Shown piece by piece: positions 1-8,724 of a stretch of 64,000 nucleotides of DNA. The stretch is taken from the NCBI GenBank assembly GCA_000403255.2, contig KE159594.1, positions 248,001-312,000 of the forward strand. Reading direction: 5' to 3'. The position numbers and the translations under genes are program-made. The stretch is from Lachnospiraceae bacterium 3-1. Lineage in GTDB: Bacteria; Bacillota; Clostridia; Lachnospirales; Lachnospiraceae. Each line of letters opens with the position of its first letter. Within the stretch, counting starts at the first letter, position 1. The notes below the pieces were generated by a model, which was given only the letters and a program-made list of their open reading frames with translations, was not told the origin of the DNA and did no database searches.

Positions 1-777
1 TGCCCGCAAGAAAGCCTTGCTATACGGATGATAAAGCCTCTTCCCATCACCGCTAAAAGCTTCCGCTGGCGCAGCCTCAACAACACTTCCTTCATAAAAA
101 ACAGCAATCCGGTCTGCCATCTGTAAAGCCAAATCTACGTCATGGGTAATCACCAATACTCCGCAGCCTTCTCCTGCAAGCTCGCGGAAATTTTTCATGG
201 TTTCCCTTGCAAGCTCCTCCTGAAGCCCTGGAGTGGGCTCATCCGCCACAATCAGCTTCGCCTCATTCATGACTCCGCCAGAAATCAATACACGCCTTGC
301 CATGCCGCCAGATAATTGGTATGGATACAGCTTTGCCACAGATTCCTCTAATTGATACCGTACAAAAAGCTGCCTCATCTTTTCCTGACGCAATTTCCGC
401 TCCTTACGGCTTCCGGCGCCAATCACCTGCTTACCCACCTTCATCAATGGGTCCAAATATTCTACTGACTGGGGAATGAAAGAAATATCCCGTCCCCGCA
501 GCTTTTTGATCAGAGCTTCGTCCAAATTGTTACCGCAAAATTTCATCGTTCCTTCCACCCTGGAATTCTTTGGCAATATTCCTAGAATTGCATGAGCCAG
601 CAGACTTTTCCCCGAACCGCTGGCTCCCACGACCGCCACAATTTCCCCAGCATTTACCGTAAGAGAAAGCTTATGTACCATTTCTACTGTATGTTTCTCC
701 ATCCCTTGACGATACATATCAAAAGAAATACTCAGATTCTCCACCAAAAGCACTGGTTGTTGTTCTTGATCTTGCAT
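1..777 (-). CDS. Peptide/nickel-type ABC transporter ATP-binding subunit (partial, runs off left edge)
   Basis: 259 residues are visible from an ATG at 777, preceded by GGAGG seven bases upstream; no stop occurs before the window edge. It is an ABC ATPase of the DppD/OppD/NikD group: Walker A GASGSGKS at about residues 51-58, signature LSGGM near 155, Walker B LIVADEPT, and an H-loop THD. After the Walker B the usual DEPTTALD reads DEPTPGLQ, a small departure from the family. It energises the two permeases and binding protein encoded immediately upstream on the same strand (790-4257). The substrate cannot be decided from this subunit. Confidence 0.93.
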   Translation of the reverse strand, partial: MQDQEQQPVLLVENLSISFDMYRQGMEKHTVEMVHKLSLTVNAGEIVAVVGASGSGKSLLAHAILGILPKNSRVEGTMKFCGNNLDEALIKKLRGRDISFIPQSVEYLDPLMKVGKQVIGAGSRKERKLRQEKMRQLFVRYQLEESVAKLYPYQLSGGMARRVLISGGVMNEAKLIVADEPTPGLQEELARETMKNFRELAGEGCGVLVITHDVDLALQMADRIAVFYEGSVVEAAPAEAFSGDGKRLYHPYSKAFLRA

Positions 778-789
778 TTTTTACGCCTC

Positions 790-1659
790 CTATTCATTTC
801 CGCTGTTGGGATTCATTAACCGTTTAAGATTTTCTCCTGCCCCGTCAAAAAGCATCACCGCCGCCAAAAGCAAAAGCCCAGGAAATACTGCCATCCACCA
901 TTTTCCAGTGGCAATATGATTCATAGATTCTGACAAAATCACACCAATTGCTGGGGTTTCTGGTGAAAATCCGAAGCCCAGAAAGGTAATGGCCGCCTCA
1001 TGCATAATGGCATGGGGAAACAGCAGTACCACTCCAATCAGATAAATGGGCAACACTTGTGGAATCATATGCTGCCAGGTAATCTCCAACCAGGATTTTC
1101 CCATGCGGTAAGAAGCCTGCACATATTGGGCTGAGCGAATTTGGAGTACTTCCCCTCGCACCAGCCGGGTCAATTCCGGCCAATGGGTTAAGGCCACTGC
1201 TATCATAACGCCCTTCCCTCCTCTGCCCATCATAAAGGAAATCAAAATTAACAGCATCAAATGGGGAATCCCCATACACAGGTCCACACACCAATTGACA
1301 AACCGATCTATGATTCCACCTCTCACAGCAGCAGCCACCCCCAGCGCCAATGCAAACAAAGAGCTAACGGCTGAAGCTATCACGCCAATGACAATACTAT
1401 TCGACAACCCTTTGATACTTCGAAAAAACATATCCCTTCCCATGTAATCCGTACCAAAGGGATGTGAAAAACAGGGAGCTATAAATTTTGCGCCATAATC
1501 TACCCCATAATTTTCTGGGGGCATCCCCCATCCATCTAACAAAATAAGCATGACATACACCACTGCAAGCCAAATCCAAAAGAAGGTTTTTCTTCTCTGG
1601 TTCCAGAAACCGTCCCTTTCTTTTTTCCGGCTCCAAAGCCCCCATATCTGTTTACTCAT
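790..1659 (-). CDS. ABC transporter permease, DppC/NikC family
   Basis: 289 residues. A short cytoplasmic N-terminus is followed by one membrane segment, a periplasmic stretch with the family hallmark (FGTDYMGRDMF), then the BPD_transp_1 core with five further hydrophobic segments. The EAA-like coupling loop is readable near the C-terminus (EAAITFLGFG). Its start overlaps the end of the partner permease by 8 bp, and its stop lies 12 bp before the ATPase start, so the genes are translationally packed. It forms the membrane channel as a heterodimer with the 1652-2626 product. Confidence 0.93.
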   Translation of the reverse strand: MSKQIWGLWSRKKERDGFWNQRRKTFFWIWLAVVYVMLILLDGWGMPPENYGVDYGAKFIAPCFSHPFGTDYMGRDMFFRSIKGLSNSIVIGVIASAVSSLFALALGVAAAVRGGIIDRFVNWCVDLCMGIPHLMLLILISFMMGRGGKGVMIAVALTHWPELTRLVRGEVLQIRSAQYVQASYRMGKSWLEITWQHMIPQVLPIYLIGVVLLFPHAIMHEAAITFLGFGFSPETPAIGVILSESMNHIATGKWWMAVFPGLLLLAAVMLFDGAGENLKRLMNPNSGNE

Positions 1660-2626
1660 GAGAAATGCCCTCCCTGATTCTTGGGTCTATCACTCCATAT
1701 AAAATATTCCCAATTAAATTCCCTACAAATACAAAGACTGCACTGAAAAGGGCAATCCCAAGCAATAAAGGCACGTCTCCGCCAAGCCCCGCCGCAGTTA
1801 CTGCACTTCCAATTCCTGGATAAGAAAATACTGTCTCAGCCAAGGCAATCCCACCAAACAGTTCACTAAAAGAAGCAAACTGTACCGTGACTGCCGGAAG
1901 CGCTATGTTTTTTATCCCATGCCTTCTTACCATCTGCCAGGTACTTTCGCCTCTTGCTCTTGCATATAAAATAAATTCACTCTCAAAAATTTCCAACAGC
2001 TTCTGTCTGGTATACAAAGTAATCTTTCCAATTCCAAGAATACTTAATGTGATAGAAGGCAGAATCAAATGGTGAATCCGCTCTCCCACCGTAACCTCTG
2101 AGGCAAGCTTTCCCATAGGCGCCGCCAGGCCGATGGGAAACCAGCCCAAATTTACTGCAAAAATGCTAAGCATAAGCAGCCCCACCCAAAAAGTTGGTGA
2201 GGACTGGAACATCAGACAAATCATTTTTATGATTTTATCCAACAGACTTCCCTGAAAAACTGCCGCTACCATACCCAAACAAAACCCAAGAATTCCAGAA
2301 CATACCCAGGCAATCAAAAGCAATACCAGGGAATACTGAAACCTTTCCTTAATCACAGTCATCACTGGCTGTTTATAGACAATAGAGTCTCCCAAATCAC
2401 CCCTTAAGGTATTTCTTGCCCAGGTCAAAAACCGTTCGAAGGGTGGATCGTTCAATCCCCAATATTCTGCAATTTCTTCCTTTGCCTCCCCGGAAATCGT
2501 TGAATTTGTCCCAATATATGCCGTCAATGGGTCAATAGGCGCATTCGTCACCAACCAAAAGGAAAGAATACTTATGGCTGCTAAAAGGCTTATCATACGC
2601 AGAATTATTCCAAAAAATCTTTTCAT
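1652..2626 (-). CDS. ABC transporter permease, DppB/NikB family
   Basis: 324 residues from the ATG at 2626. I prefer this start over the longer frame beginning at 2647 because AAGGAG sits five bases upstream of 2626, inside the last codons of the binding-protein gene, and the protein then begins MKRFFGIILR with a first membrane helix, as family members do. The periplasmic loop carries the conserved GDLGDSIVYKQPV segment, followed by the permease core with the coupling loop and PGIGS near the C-terminus. Only two bases separate it from the upstream binding-protein stop. Confidence 0.92.
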   Translation of the reverse strand: MKRFFGIILRMISLLAAISILSFWLVTNAPIDPLTAYIGTNSTISGEAKEEIAEYWGLNDPPFERFLTWARNTLRGDLGDSIVYKQPVMTVIKERFQYSLVLLLIAWVCSGILGFCLGMVAAVFQGSLLDKIIKMICLMFQSSPTFWVGLLMLSIFAVNLGWFPIGLAAPMGKLASEVTVGERIHHLILPSITLSILGIGKITLYTRQKLLEIFESEFILYARARGESTWQMVRRHGIKNIALPAVTVQFASFSELFGGIALAETVFSYPGIGSAVTAAGLGGDVPLLLGIALFSAVFVFVGNLIGNILYGVIDPRIREGISHE

Positions 2627-2628
2627 CT

Positions 2629-4257
2629 CTACTCCTTTATCTTCCAATCCTTCATATTACAGATAATTGGAATCCCATGTCCATGGGGATGAGGAATCTG
2701 AGTATCTATTGAGATATCCAGTCTGTCACTAACAAAATAACAGTGTTCCACATTCACAAGGTACAGATAGGGATAGTCCTCCATATAAGCTGTCTGAACC
2801 TCTTTCCATGCTGCAAGGGCATCCTTATGATGATTGGCCGAGATAGCCTCTGCGATTAAATCATCTACCTTTTGATTCTCGTATCCACTTGGATTGCTGT
2901 AGGCTTGTACTGTAAAATGGCTGGACTGGTATTGATTATCAATAACCATAGGACTATACTGCCCAAATCCCCATACGACTCCCTGAGTATAAGATTTTTC
3001 TGCAATTTCATCCCAAGTGGTCTGCTTTACTTCTATAGAAATTCCTAAATCCTTCACATTTTCTGCCACTGCCATCGCCAGCAGATAACGATCCTGTTCA
3101 TCCGAGGGTGTGTATACCTCAAAAGCACATTTCACACCATTTTTTTCACGGATCCCATCACCATCTTGATCCACCCATCCATTTTCATCCAATAATTTTC
3201 CAGCTTCCTCTTCCTTAGCATCCTGAAATTCTAACGTATTTCCCCAGACTAGATTATCTGTCCAGCCACAAGCCGGACGGCCTACTCCGCTAAATGCATG
3301 GTCAATCACCTCTTGCCGATTCACTCCAATGGCTAACGCCTTGCGTACAGAAGCATCTGAAGTTACAGGATTACCAACCTCCACTGTTTCCCCTTTTTCA
3401 TTGGTAAAAGTTCCTGGCTCTCTACAGGGAAGACTGATGCTTCTCACATCCATGGTTTCCAGCTTTTCCACACGCATGCCTTCCAACATCTCTACTGCAT
3501 AGGAAGGCTGCACCATAACCACATCCAATTGGCCTGACTTGGCATTGGAAAAGGCTGCTTCATTATCCATATCCACAAAGGTGACACGCTTGATTTTCGG
3601 CGCTCCTTCAAAATAATCTTCATTGGCTTCCACAATCAACTGTTGTTCTGTATCATACTGAATCACCTTCCAGGGACCTGTCCCTACGGGCATCTGATCA
3701 AACACCGTACTGTCATATCCATCACTTGGCACAATCCCAAGCTGGGCTGTGGTGTCCAAAAACGGAGAAAAGGGCTCTTTTAAAGTAAACCTTACGGTAT
3801 ATTCATCCACAACCTCAACCTTTTCCAATTTAGAAAGATCAACTTCCCCATTCTGCCCCTGATTCGCCATTACCGTCTCATATGTAAACACAACATCCTC
3901 AGCCGTAAATAGAGAACCATCCTGGAATTGAATCCCCTCTTTTAATTGATACGTATACACCAAAGAATCCTTCGAAACTTCCCAGCTTTTGGCTAAGTCT
4001 CCTTCGTATTCTGACTGGGAATTGACGCGTACCAGTCCGTTATTGATAAAATCATACCCATAGGAAAAACCGCCTTTGACCGGGTCTAAGGAACCATCCC
4101 AAAATCCATGGCCCACATAACAGACAATACGATCCGAAGAATCTTTCCCTTGACCGCCAGAATCATTTTCACCATTCTTTTGGAAGCCGCATCCAGATAG
4201 AATACCTCCTGTTACGAGAATAAAACAACACAATATACCCAGTATTTTCTTTTTCAT
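2629..4257 (-). CDS. Extracellular solute-binding lipoprotein, SBP_bac_5 family
   Basis: 542 residues with a lipoprotein signal (basic start, hydrophobic run, lipobox LSGC with Cys23). The mature protein has family 5 features such as LAKSWEVSKDSLVYTYQLKEG and VGTGPWKV. It captures substrate outside the cell for the importer encoded just downstream. The C-terminus contains a histidine-rich IPHPHGHG stretch. That resembles NikA/CntA-type receptors more than plain oligopeptide receptors, so metal-chelate uptake is a real alternative to peptide uptake. First gene of the four-gene operon. Confidence 0.9.
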   Translation of the reverse strand: MKKKILGILCCFILVTGGILSGCGFQKNGENDSGGQGKDSSDRIVCYVGHGFWDGSLDPVKGGFSYGYDFINNGLVRVNSQSEYEGDLAKSWEVSKDSLVYTYQLKEGIQFQDGSLFTAEDVVFTYETVMANQGQNGEVDLSKLEKVEVVDEYTVRFTLKEPFSPFLDTTAQLGIVPSDGYDSTVFDQMPVGTGPWKVIQYDTEQQLIVEANEDYFEGAPKIKRVTFVDMDNEAAFSNAKSGQLDVVMVQPSYAVEMLEGMRVEKLETMDVRSISLPCREPGTFTNEKGETVEVGNPVTSDASVRKALAIGVNRQEVIDHAFSGVGRPACGWTDNLVWGNTLEFQDAKEEEAGKLLDENGWVDQDGDGIREKNGVKCAFEVYTPSDEQDRYLLAMAVAENVKDLGISIEVKQTTWDEIAEKSYTQGVVWGFGQYSPMVIDNQYQSSHFTVQAYSNPSGYENQKVDDLIAEAISANHHKDALAAWKEVQTAYMEDYPYLYLVNVEHCYFVSDRLDISIDTQIPHPHGHGIPIICNMKDWKIKE

Positions 4258-4464
4258 TTTTTCCTCTTTTCCTGCTATATCGTAACATTTATCATAGGTA
4301 TTTTATCATACCAAAAAGAAAGGAGGGAAGCCTCCTGGGGGGATGTTTTTGCTCGCCGCAGTACAACAACAAAGTGGGCAAGTCCGCCGGAGTAAGAACA
4401 AAGTGGGCAAGCCCACTTCAGCTCCCCTACCCCTCACTCATGAGGGGCTTGGACACTTTGCTGC

Positions 4465-4510
4465 GCCGAGCACAATTGCGAAGCAATATTTTACCTCTTG
4501 TGCGAGTGCG
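4465..4510. repeat. REP-like dispersed repeat, copy 1
   Basis: The core GCACAATTGCGAAGCAAT followed by a TTTTACCTCTTGTG segment recurs almost unchanged at 34990-35035, about 30 kb away. It has an internal ATTGC/GCAAT hairpin. Both copies are intergenic, close to a hairpin and near 5' or 3' gene ends, as expected for REP-like elements. Confidence 0.6.
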
Positions 4511-4573
4511 CATATTATTTTTTGTCTTATAGGAAAGAGACTTTCACGCTTTAGCGTGGCAAGGCATTTCCTA

Positions 4574-4623
4574 TAAGATAAAATAACTGTCACACCTATG
4601 ATTTACAATCACCGGCGTGACAG
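4574..4623 (-). terminator. Intrinsic terminator of the hybrid kinase gene
   Basis: Read on the minus strand, a 17-bp stem with a single mismatch (outer CTGTCAC/GTGACAG, 4587-4623, three-base loop) is followed by TTATTTTATCTT. It lies 25 bp after the kinase stop codon. Confidence 0.75.
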
Positions 4624-4647
4624 CCAAATTTCACATATCTATGTTAG

Positions 4648-7197
4648 TTACGTTTGAGAAAGATATGTTTGCAAGGTACGCATACATTCTTTCAAATCAA
4701 TCGGTTTTGCAATATGAGCATTCATTCCCACTTCCAAGCAATGCTGAGCGTCATCAGAAAATGCATCTGCCGTCATCGCAATAATTGGCAATCCATTATC
4801 GGAACGTTCCAAGGCGCGGATTGCAACCGTTGCGTCATACCCATTCATAACTGGCATACGGATATCCATAAGGATTGCATCATAAAATCCAATGTCAGAG
4901 GCTTCAAACATCTCAAGACACTCTTTTCCATTCTCAGCACGATCTAGGATTAAGCCAACCGAAGATAGAATCTCACTGATAAATTCCCAGTTTACATCAA
5001 TATCCTCTGCAAGAAGTACATGCTTCCCTTCAAAATCTATTTCCTCTTCCTCTGCTTCCTCTTCTTCTGAGACCCCTTCCATATATTTTTTCAAATACAA
5101 ATATAAAGTGGATTTAAACAATGGTTTGGAAATAAATCCTTCAATCTCAGAAGCATCCACTTCATCCTCCAGTTCACTCCAGTCATAAGCAGAAATCAAA
5201 AACGCTGGTATCTTGTTTCCATCTGTGACATTGCGCATCTCACGGACCACTTCAATTCCATTCATATTGGGCATTTTCCAATCCACCAATACAAAATCAT
5301 AATCATTATTCTGCAAATGCCTGTCGCCAATCATGCGCACTGCCTGCCTGCCATCCAAAGACCACTCTGTGTGAACTCCCAGCTCCTGGAGATTAGAAAC
5401 TGCGCTGGTACATAACTGTTCATTGTCATCCACCACAAGAACATCCCAATGAGGAAGCATCATATCTCTTTCATCGACATCCGACTTCTTCAAATCTAAG
5501 GTAATGTGGAACTTGCTGCCTTTGCCCTGTTCACTCTCCAATTCAATAGAGCCTTTCATAAGGTCTACAATTGCTTTGGTAATGGACATACCCAGGCCGG
5601 TCCCCATAATCTTTGTTACCTGATCAGTATCTTCCCGCTCAAAGCTGTCAAATATTTTCCTCTGAAATTCCTCCGACATTCCAATTCCATTATCCTCCAC
5701 AATAAAGTGGGTTCGTACATACTCTTCTCCTTGGGGCGAATCCTCCTGATACAAACGTACATCAATCCTTCCTCCTTCGGGTGTGAATTTGCCTGCATTG
5801 GAAAGAAGGTTCAAAAGCACCTGGTTCAAACGTACGGAATCGCAAAAAACATTTTCACTTTTGATTGATTGAATAAAAATATCAAAAAATTGATTCTTCG
5901 CTTTTACCTGAGGCTGCATAATATTTACAATATCATCCATTGTTTCCTTTAGGGACATCTGATTCATATTCAGGGTCATCTTCCCACTTTCAATTTTGGA
6001 CATATCCAAAACATCATTGATCAGTCCCAACAAATGCTTACTGGATAACTTCACCTTCCCAAGACAATCCACCAGACGGTCAGGATCATCAATATTTTTC
6101 AATGCAATCTCCGTCATTCCAATAATAGCATTCATAGGAGTTCTGATATCATGGCTCATGCTGGAAAGAAACTCACTTTTCGCTTTATCTGAACGAATTG
6201 CAGTCTGCTGCGCCTCGTATAGTCTATCCATCTGCTGAACAGAAAATTTAAAATACTTAAAAAACACCACAGACATAGCCACCAAAATCATAAGAGAAGA
6301 AATAATCATAATCCCGACACGTTGGATATCCAGGTTACTAATGGGCTCTTCCATAGCATCCTGCTGCATCACCGTAATAAGATACCAATCCAAATCCTTA
6401 TCAATGGGCGTACAATATGTATACCGCTTTTCCCCATTGAGGGTAATCATCTTGGAATAGATCTGCCCATTCTCAATGGCCTCTTTTAGCTCTGACACAT
6501 ACTCTTTAGCTCCGCCTTCTCCCTCATGCTGCATCTCTGCCAAAATACGCTCATAGTAGCTTTCCCGGAATGCATCGCCGCTTCTGATTACAAAATCCCC
6601 CTGGCTGTCAATGATATGGGTATAAATCAGCGTATCATCCACATCTAAAAAAAGGGCTTTTTTCAGATAGTCCATGGGAACTCCTGCAACCAGCGCAACA
6701 CTTTCCCCGCCATCTTCCATCGGATAGACTGCTTCCTTTCCCAAAAGGAGCAGTCGCTCTTCCTTTTCACTCATTCCTGTTGCCACAATACTTCCATAAG
6801 ATTGTAAAATCTCCACTATATTCTCTGTGGAAACACTCACTTCATCGCCATAAATTGTCTCTATGGTTCCATCTTCTTTGCACAATCCCAGAAAAGAAAA
6901 TTCCCTCACTTCACCGCCAAGGGCAAGGTCTTCCATAAGTTCTTCTCCATACACCGCTCCTTCCGGAGGGGTACGCTTGATGATTCCCTCCACCTGACTC
7001 AGCCGCAGATTGATTACTGTCGTAAACTTTTGACTTAGCTGAATATTCATCTCAGACATATAAATTTCACTGATTTCATCAATAGTTCTTTCTGTCCTTT
7101 TGCCCATAATCAAAACCAAAGCAATAAATACAACAATACATATACTGATTACGGAGACAAAACTATTTCTCAAAAATTTCTTAACATTCTTCTCCAT
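4648..7197 (-). CDS. Hybrid sensor histidine kinase with two receiver domains
   Basis: 849 residues from ATG 7197, chosen over 7209 because GGAGG lies five bases before it. Order: membrane helix at about 10-30; an extracytoplasmic Cache-like sensor of about 250 residues; a second helix near 290-315; HisKA with the phospho-acceptor in SHDIRTPMNAI (His near 347); HATPase with N-box NQVLLNLLSNAGKF and G-boxes DNGIGMS and GTGLGMSI; receiver 1 (LVVDDN, LVDWKMPNMNG, SKP); receiver 2 (LLAEDIDVNW, ILMDIRMPVMNG, AKP). There is no DNA-binding output domain. The signal probably leaves through receivers and the Hpt protein encoded upstream, as in multi-step phosphorelays. Confidence 0.92.
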   Translation of the reverse strand: MEKNVKKFLRNSFVSVISICIVVFIALVLIMGKRTERTIDEISEIYMSEMNIQLSQKFTTVINLRLSQVEGIIKRTPPEGAVYGEELMEDLALGGEVREFSFLGLCKEDGTIETIYGDEVSVSTENIVEILQSYGSIVATGMSEKEERLLLLGKEAVYPMEDGGESVALVAGVPMDYLKKALFLDVDDTLIYTHIIDSQGDFVIRSGDAFRESYYERILAEMQHEGEGGAKEYVSELKEAIENGQIYSKMITLNGEKRYTYCTPIDKDLDWYLITVMQQDAMEEPISNLDIQRVGIMIISSLMILVAMSVVFFKYFKFSVQQMDRLYEAQQTAIRSDKAKSEFLSSMSHDIRTPMNAIIGMTEIALKNIDDPDRLVDCLGKVKLSSKHLLGLINDVLDMSKIESGKMTLNMNQMSLKETMDDIVNIMQPQVKAKNQFFDIFIQSIKSENVFCDSVRLNQVLLNLLSNAGKFTPEGGRIDVRLYQEDSPQGEEYVRTHFIVEDNGIGMSEEFQRKIFDSFEREDTDQVTKIMGTGLGMSITKAIVDLMKGSIELESEQGKGSKFHITLDLKKSDVDERDMMLPHWDVLVVDDNEQLCTSAVSNLQELGVHTEWSLDGRQAVRMIGDRHLQNNDYDFVLVDWKMPNMNGIEVVREMRNVTDGNKIPAFLISAYDWSELEDEVDASEIEGFISKPLFKSTLYLYLKKYMEGVSEEEEAEEEEIDFEGKHVLLAEDIDVNWEFISEILSSVGLILDRAENGKECLEMFEASDIGFYDAILMDIRMPVMNGYDATVAIRALERSDNGLPIIAMTADAFSDDAQHCLEVGMNAHIAKPIDLKECMRTLQTYLSQT

Positions 7198-7310
7198 TCC
7201 ATCCTCCATACTATGTATTCTGCCATATACAAGGACATTTTCAACTGAAAATCACTCCGCAATTATCAAAATCAACAAGAACTGGCAGAAACACATCTAA
7301 CAGGGCTTCA

Positions 7311-7673
7311 TCATTTCTTTTCCGTATATTTCTCTAGCACACCCATAATCTGTTCCTGGACAGGAATCGCTTTTATAAGAACCTCTCTCGCCTGCTCTGG
7401 CTGCCCATTACGCAGCAAATTCACAACTTCTCCATAAGCCTCATAGAGAGGCGTCACAGACAAATTACCAGCAGCTCCCTTGATCGCATGGGCCTTTTCT
7501 ATCACATCCTGATAATTCTCATTGTCAAAATCAGGTTCCACCACATACCCTTTCATCATCTTCACAAAGGATGAGCAAAGCATCTTTTTATAAATAGCCG
7601 TATTTCCTCCCAAACGCTTTACACCCTCATCTACACTTACTCCCAACTCTCTTAATTCATCCAGCAAATTCAT
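7311..7673 (-). CDS. Hpt-domain phosphotransfer protein
   Basis: 120 residues, starting at ATG 7673 behind AAAAGGAGAGG; a longer in-frame extension to 7763 has no ribosome site and an unnatural composition. It is a four-helix Hpt protein with the phosphorylated histidine in AHAIKGAAGNLS. It is encoded just upstream of the hybrid kinase on the same strand with about 110 bp between, so it should accept phosphate from one of that kinase's receivers. No dedicated response regulator is adjacent, so the final target is unknown. Confidence 0.88.
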   Translation of the reverse strand: MNLLDELRELGVSVDEGVKRLGGNTAIYKKMLCSSFVKMMKGYVVEPDFDNENYQDVIEKAHAIKGAAGNLSVTPLYEAYGEVVNLLRNGQPEQAREVLIKAIPVQEQIMGVLEKYTEKK

Positions 7674-8007
7674 TGAAACCTCTCCTTTTCTTCTTTTCTT
7701 CTTTTCTTTATTCACACAAACAGAATACAAGCCTGTCATATTGCACAGGCCTGTCTGACTCACGAAACCTTTTGAACTGCTATTTCATATTTTCTTATCA
7801 TTCACGACATAGCTACATTTTTTCTGTTTATTTTGAAATTTTATCGCCTTCATTCTATCATATTTCTATTCATCCCGCAACTGTTTCTAAAAAGGAAATC
7901 TTCTTCGGTTGTAACATAAAACCGCCCATTTCTTACAGGTAACAGAATTTTTGTCTCCTACCTGCCGATAATAATATTAAAAATCAAAAGAAAAGGCAGG
8001 TATCTTT
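7674..8007. promoter_or_regulatory. Divergent intergenic region; inverted repeat over the start of the LytTR gene
   Basis: Separates the Hpt/kinase pair from the divergent LytTR gene. ACCTGCC (7960-7966) and GGCAGGT (7995-8001) form a 7-bp inverted repeat. Its right arm is the purine-rich stretch just before ATG 8008, so the hairpin could hide the ribosome site or serve as an operator. A second hairpin (acaagcctgt / acaggcct, about 7728-7752) lies upstream of the Hpt start. No gene seen. Confidence 0.45.
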
Positions 8008-8724
8008 ATGCTTTCTATCGCAGTGTGTGACGATGAAATATTAGAATGCAGCCAGATAGCCGGAAAAATAAAATTAGCGTTAGAAGAACTGAACGCGCCC
8101 GTTCAAATACGCCAATTTCACAGTGGAAAAGAGCTGCTCCAAGCTTCAGAGCAATTTGACATTGTTTTTCTAGATATCATTATGAAAGAGCTGGATGGAA
8201 TGAAAACAGCAGAATTCTTCCGTGAAAAAACATTTGACGGTTTGCTAATTTTTATTTCATCCAGTAGGGAATATGTCTTTGACGCTTATGAAGCAGAACC
8301 TTTCTGGTATTTGGTAAAACCAATTGCATACCAAAAATTGCAGAGAGTTCTAAAACGGGCAGTTGAAAAAACCAAAAAGCAACGCCGGGAATTTTTAATC
8401 GTCAATAGTGAACGTCAAAAGAAAAAACTTTTTTTGTCAGACATCTGCTATTTTGAAATCAGAGGAAGGATGATTTATGCACACCAAACAGATGAAATTT
8501 TTCATTTCTATAAACAAATTGGCCTGCTGGAACAGCAATTGCAGGGAAAAGGATTTTTCCGCTGCCACAAAAGCTATCTGGTGAACCTTAGCTGGGTCAA
8601 AGGATACAACCGTCAGGAAATCATCCTGGACCATGGTGAGAAAATTATCATAGCTAAAAGAAGATATGAAGCATTTTGTCAGGAACTATTAAACTACATG
8701 AGAAAAAGCGGAGGAATCTTATGA
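8008..8724 (+). CDS. LytTR-family response regulator
   Basis: 238 residues. The N-terminal receiver has acidic pocket VCDDE, phospho-acceptor Asp in IVFLDIIMKELDG and Lys in VKPIAY. The C-terminal LytTR DNA-binding domain (from about residue 130) has the typical CYFEIRGR and FFRCHKSYLVNLSWV signatures. It ends in an ATGA overlap with the kinase gene, so the two are coupled. It resembles AgrA/ComE/VirR-type regulators, but no AgrB or AgrD gene is nearby. Confidence 0.93.
   Translation: MLSIAVCDDEILECSQIAGKIKLALEELNAPVQIRQFHSGKELLQASEQFDIVFLDIIMKELDGMKTAEFFREKTFDGLLIFISSSREYVFDAYEAEPFWYLVKPIAYQKLQRVLKRAVEKTKKQRREFLIVNSERQKKKLFLSDICYFEIRGRMIYAHQTDEIFHFYKQIGLLEQQLQGKGFFRCHKSYLVNLSWVKGYNRQEIILDHGEKIIIAKRRYEAFCQELLNYMRKSGGIL

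Larger units (their letters stand above)
4258..4647. other. Gene-poor intergenic stretch with direct repeats and nested hairpins
   Basis: No convincing gene. It holds a 15-base direct repeat (AACAAAGTGGGCAAG at about 4369-4383 and 4398-4412), a REP-like motif at 4465-4510 that recurs near 35.0 kb, a 12-bp stem TCTTATAGGAAA / TTTCCTATAAGA around 4521-4578 enclosing the palindrome CACGCTTTAGCGTG, and then the terminator of the downstream kinase gene. The binding-protein promoter should lie near 4290-4340, but I could not fix its boxes. Confidence 0.6.
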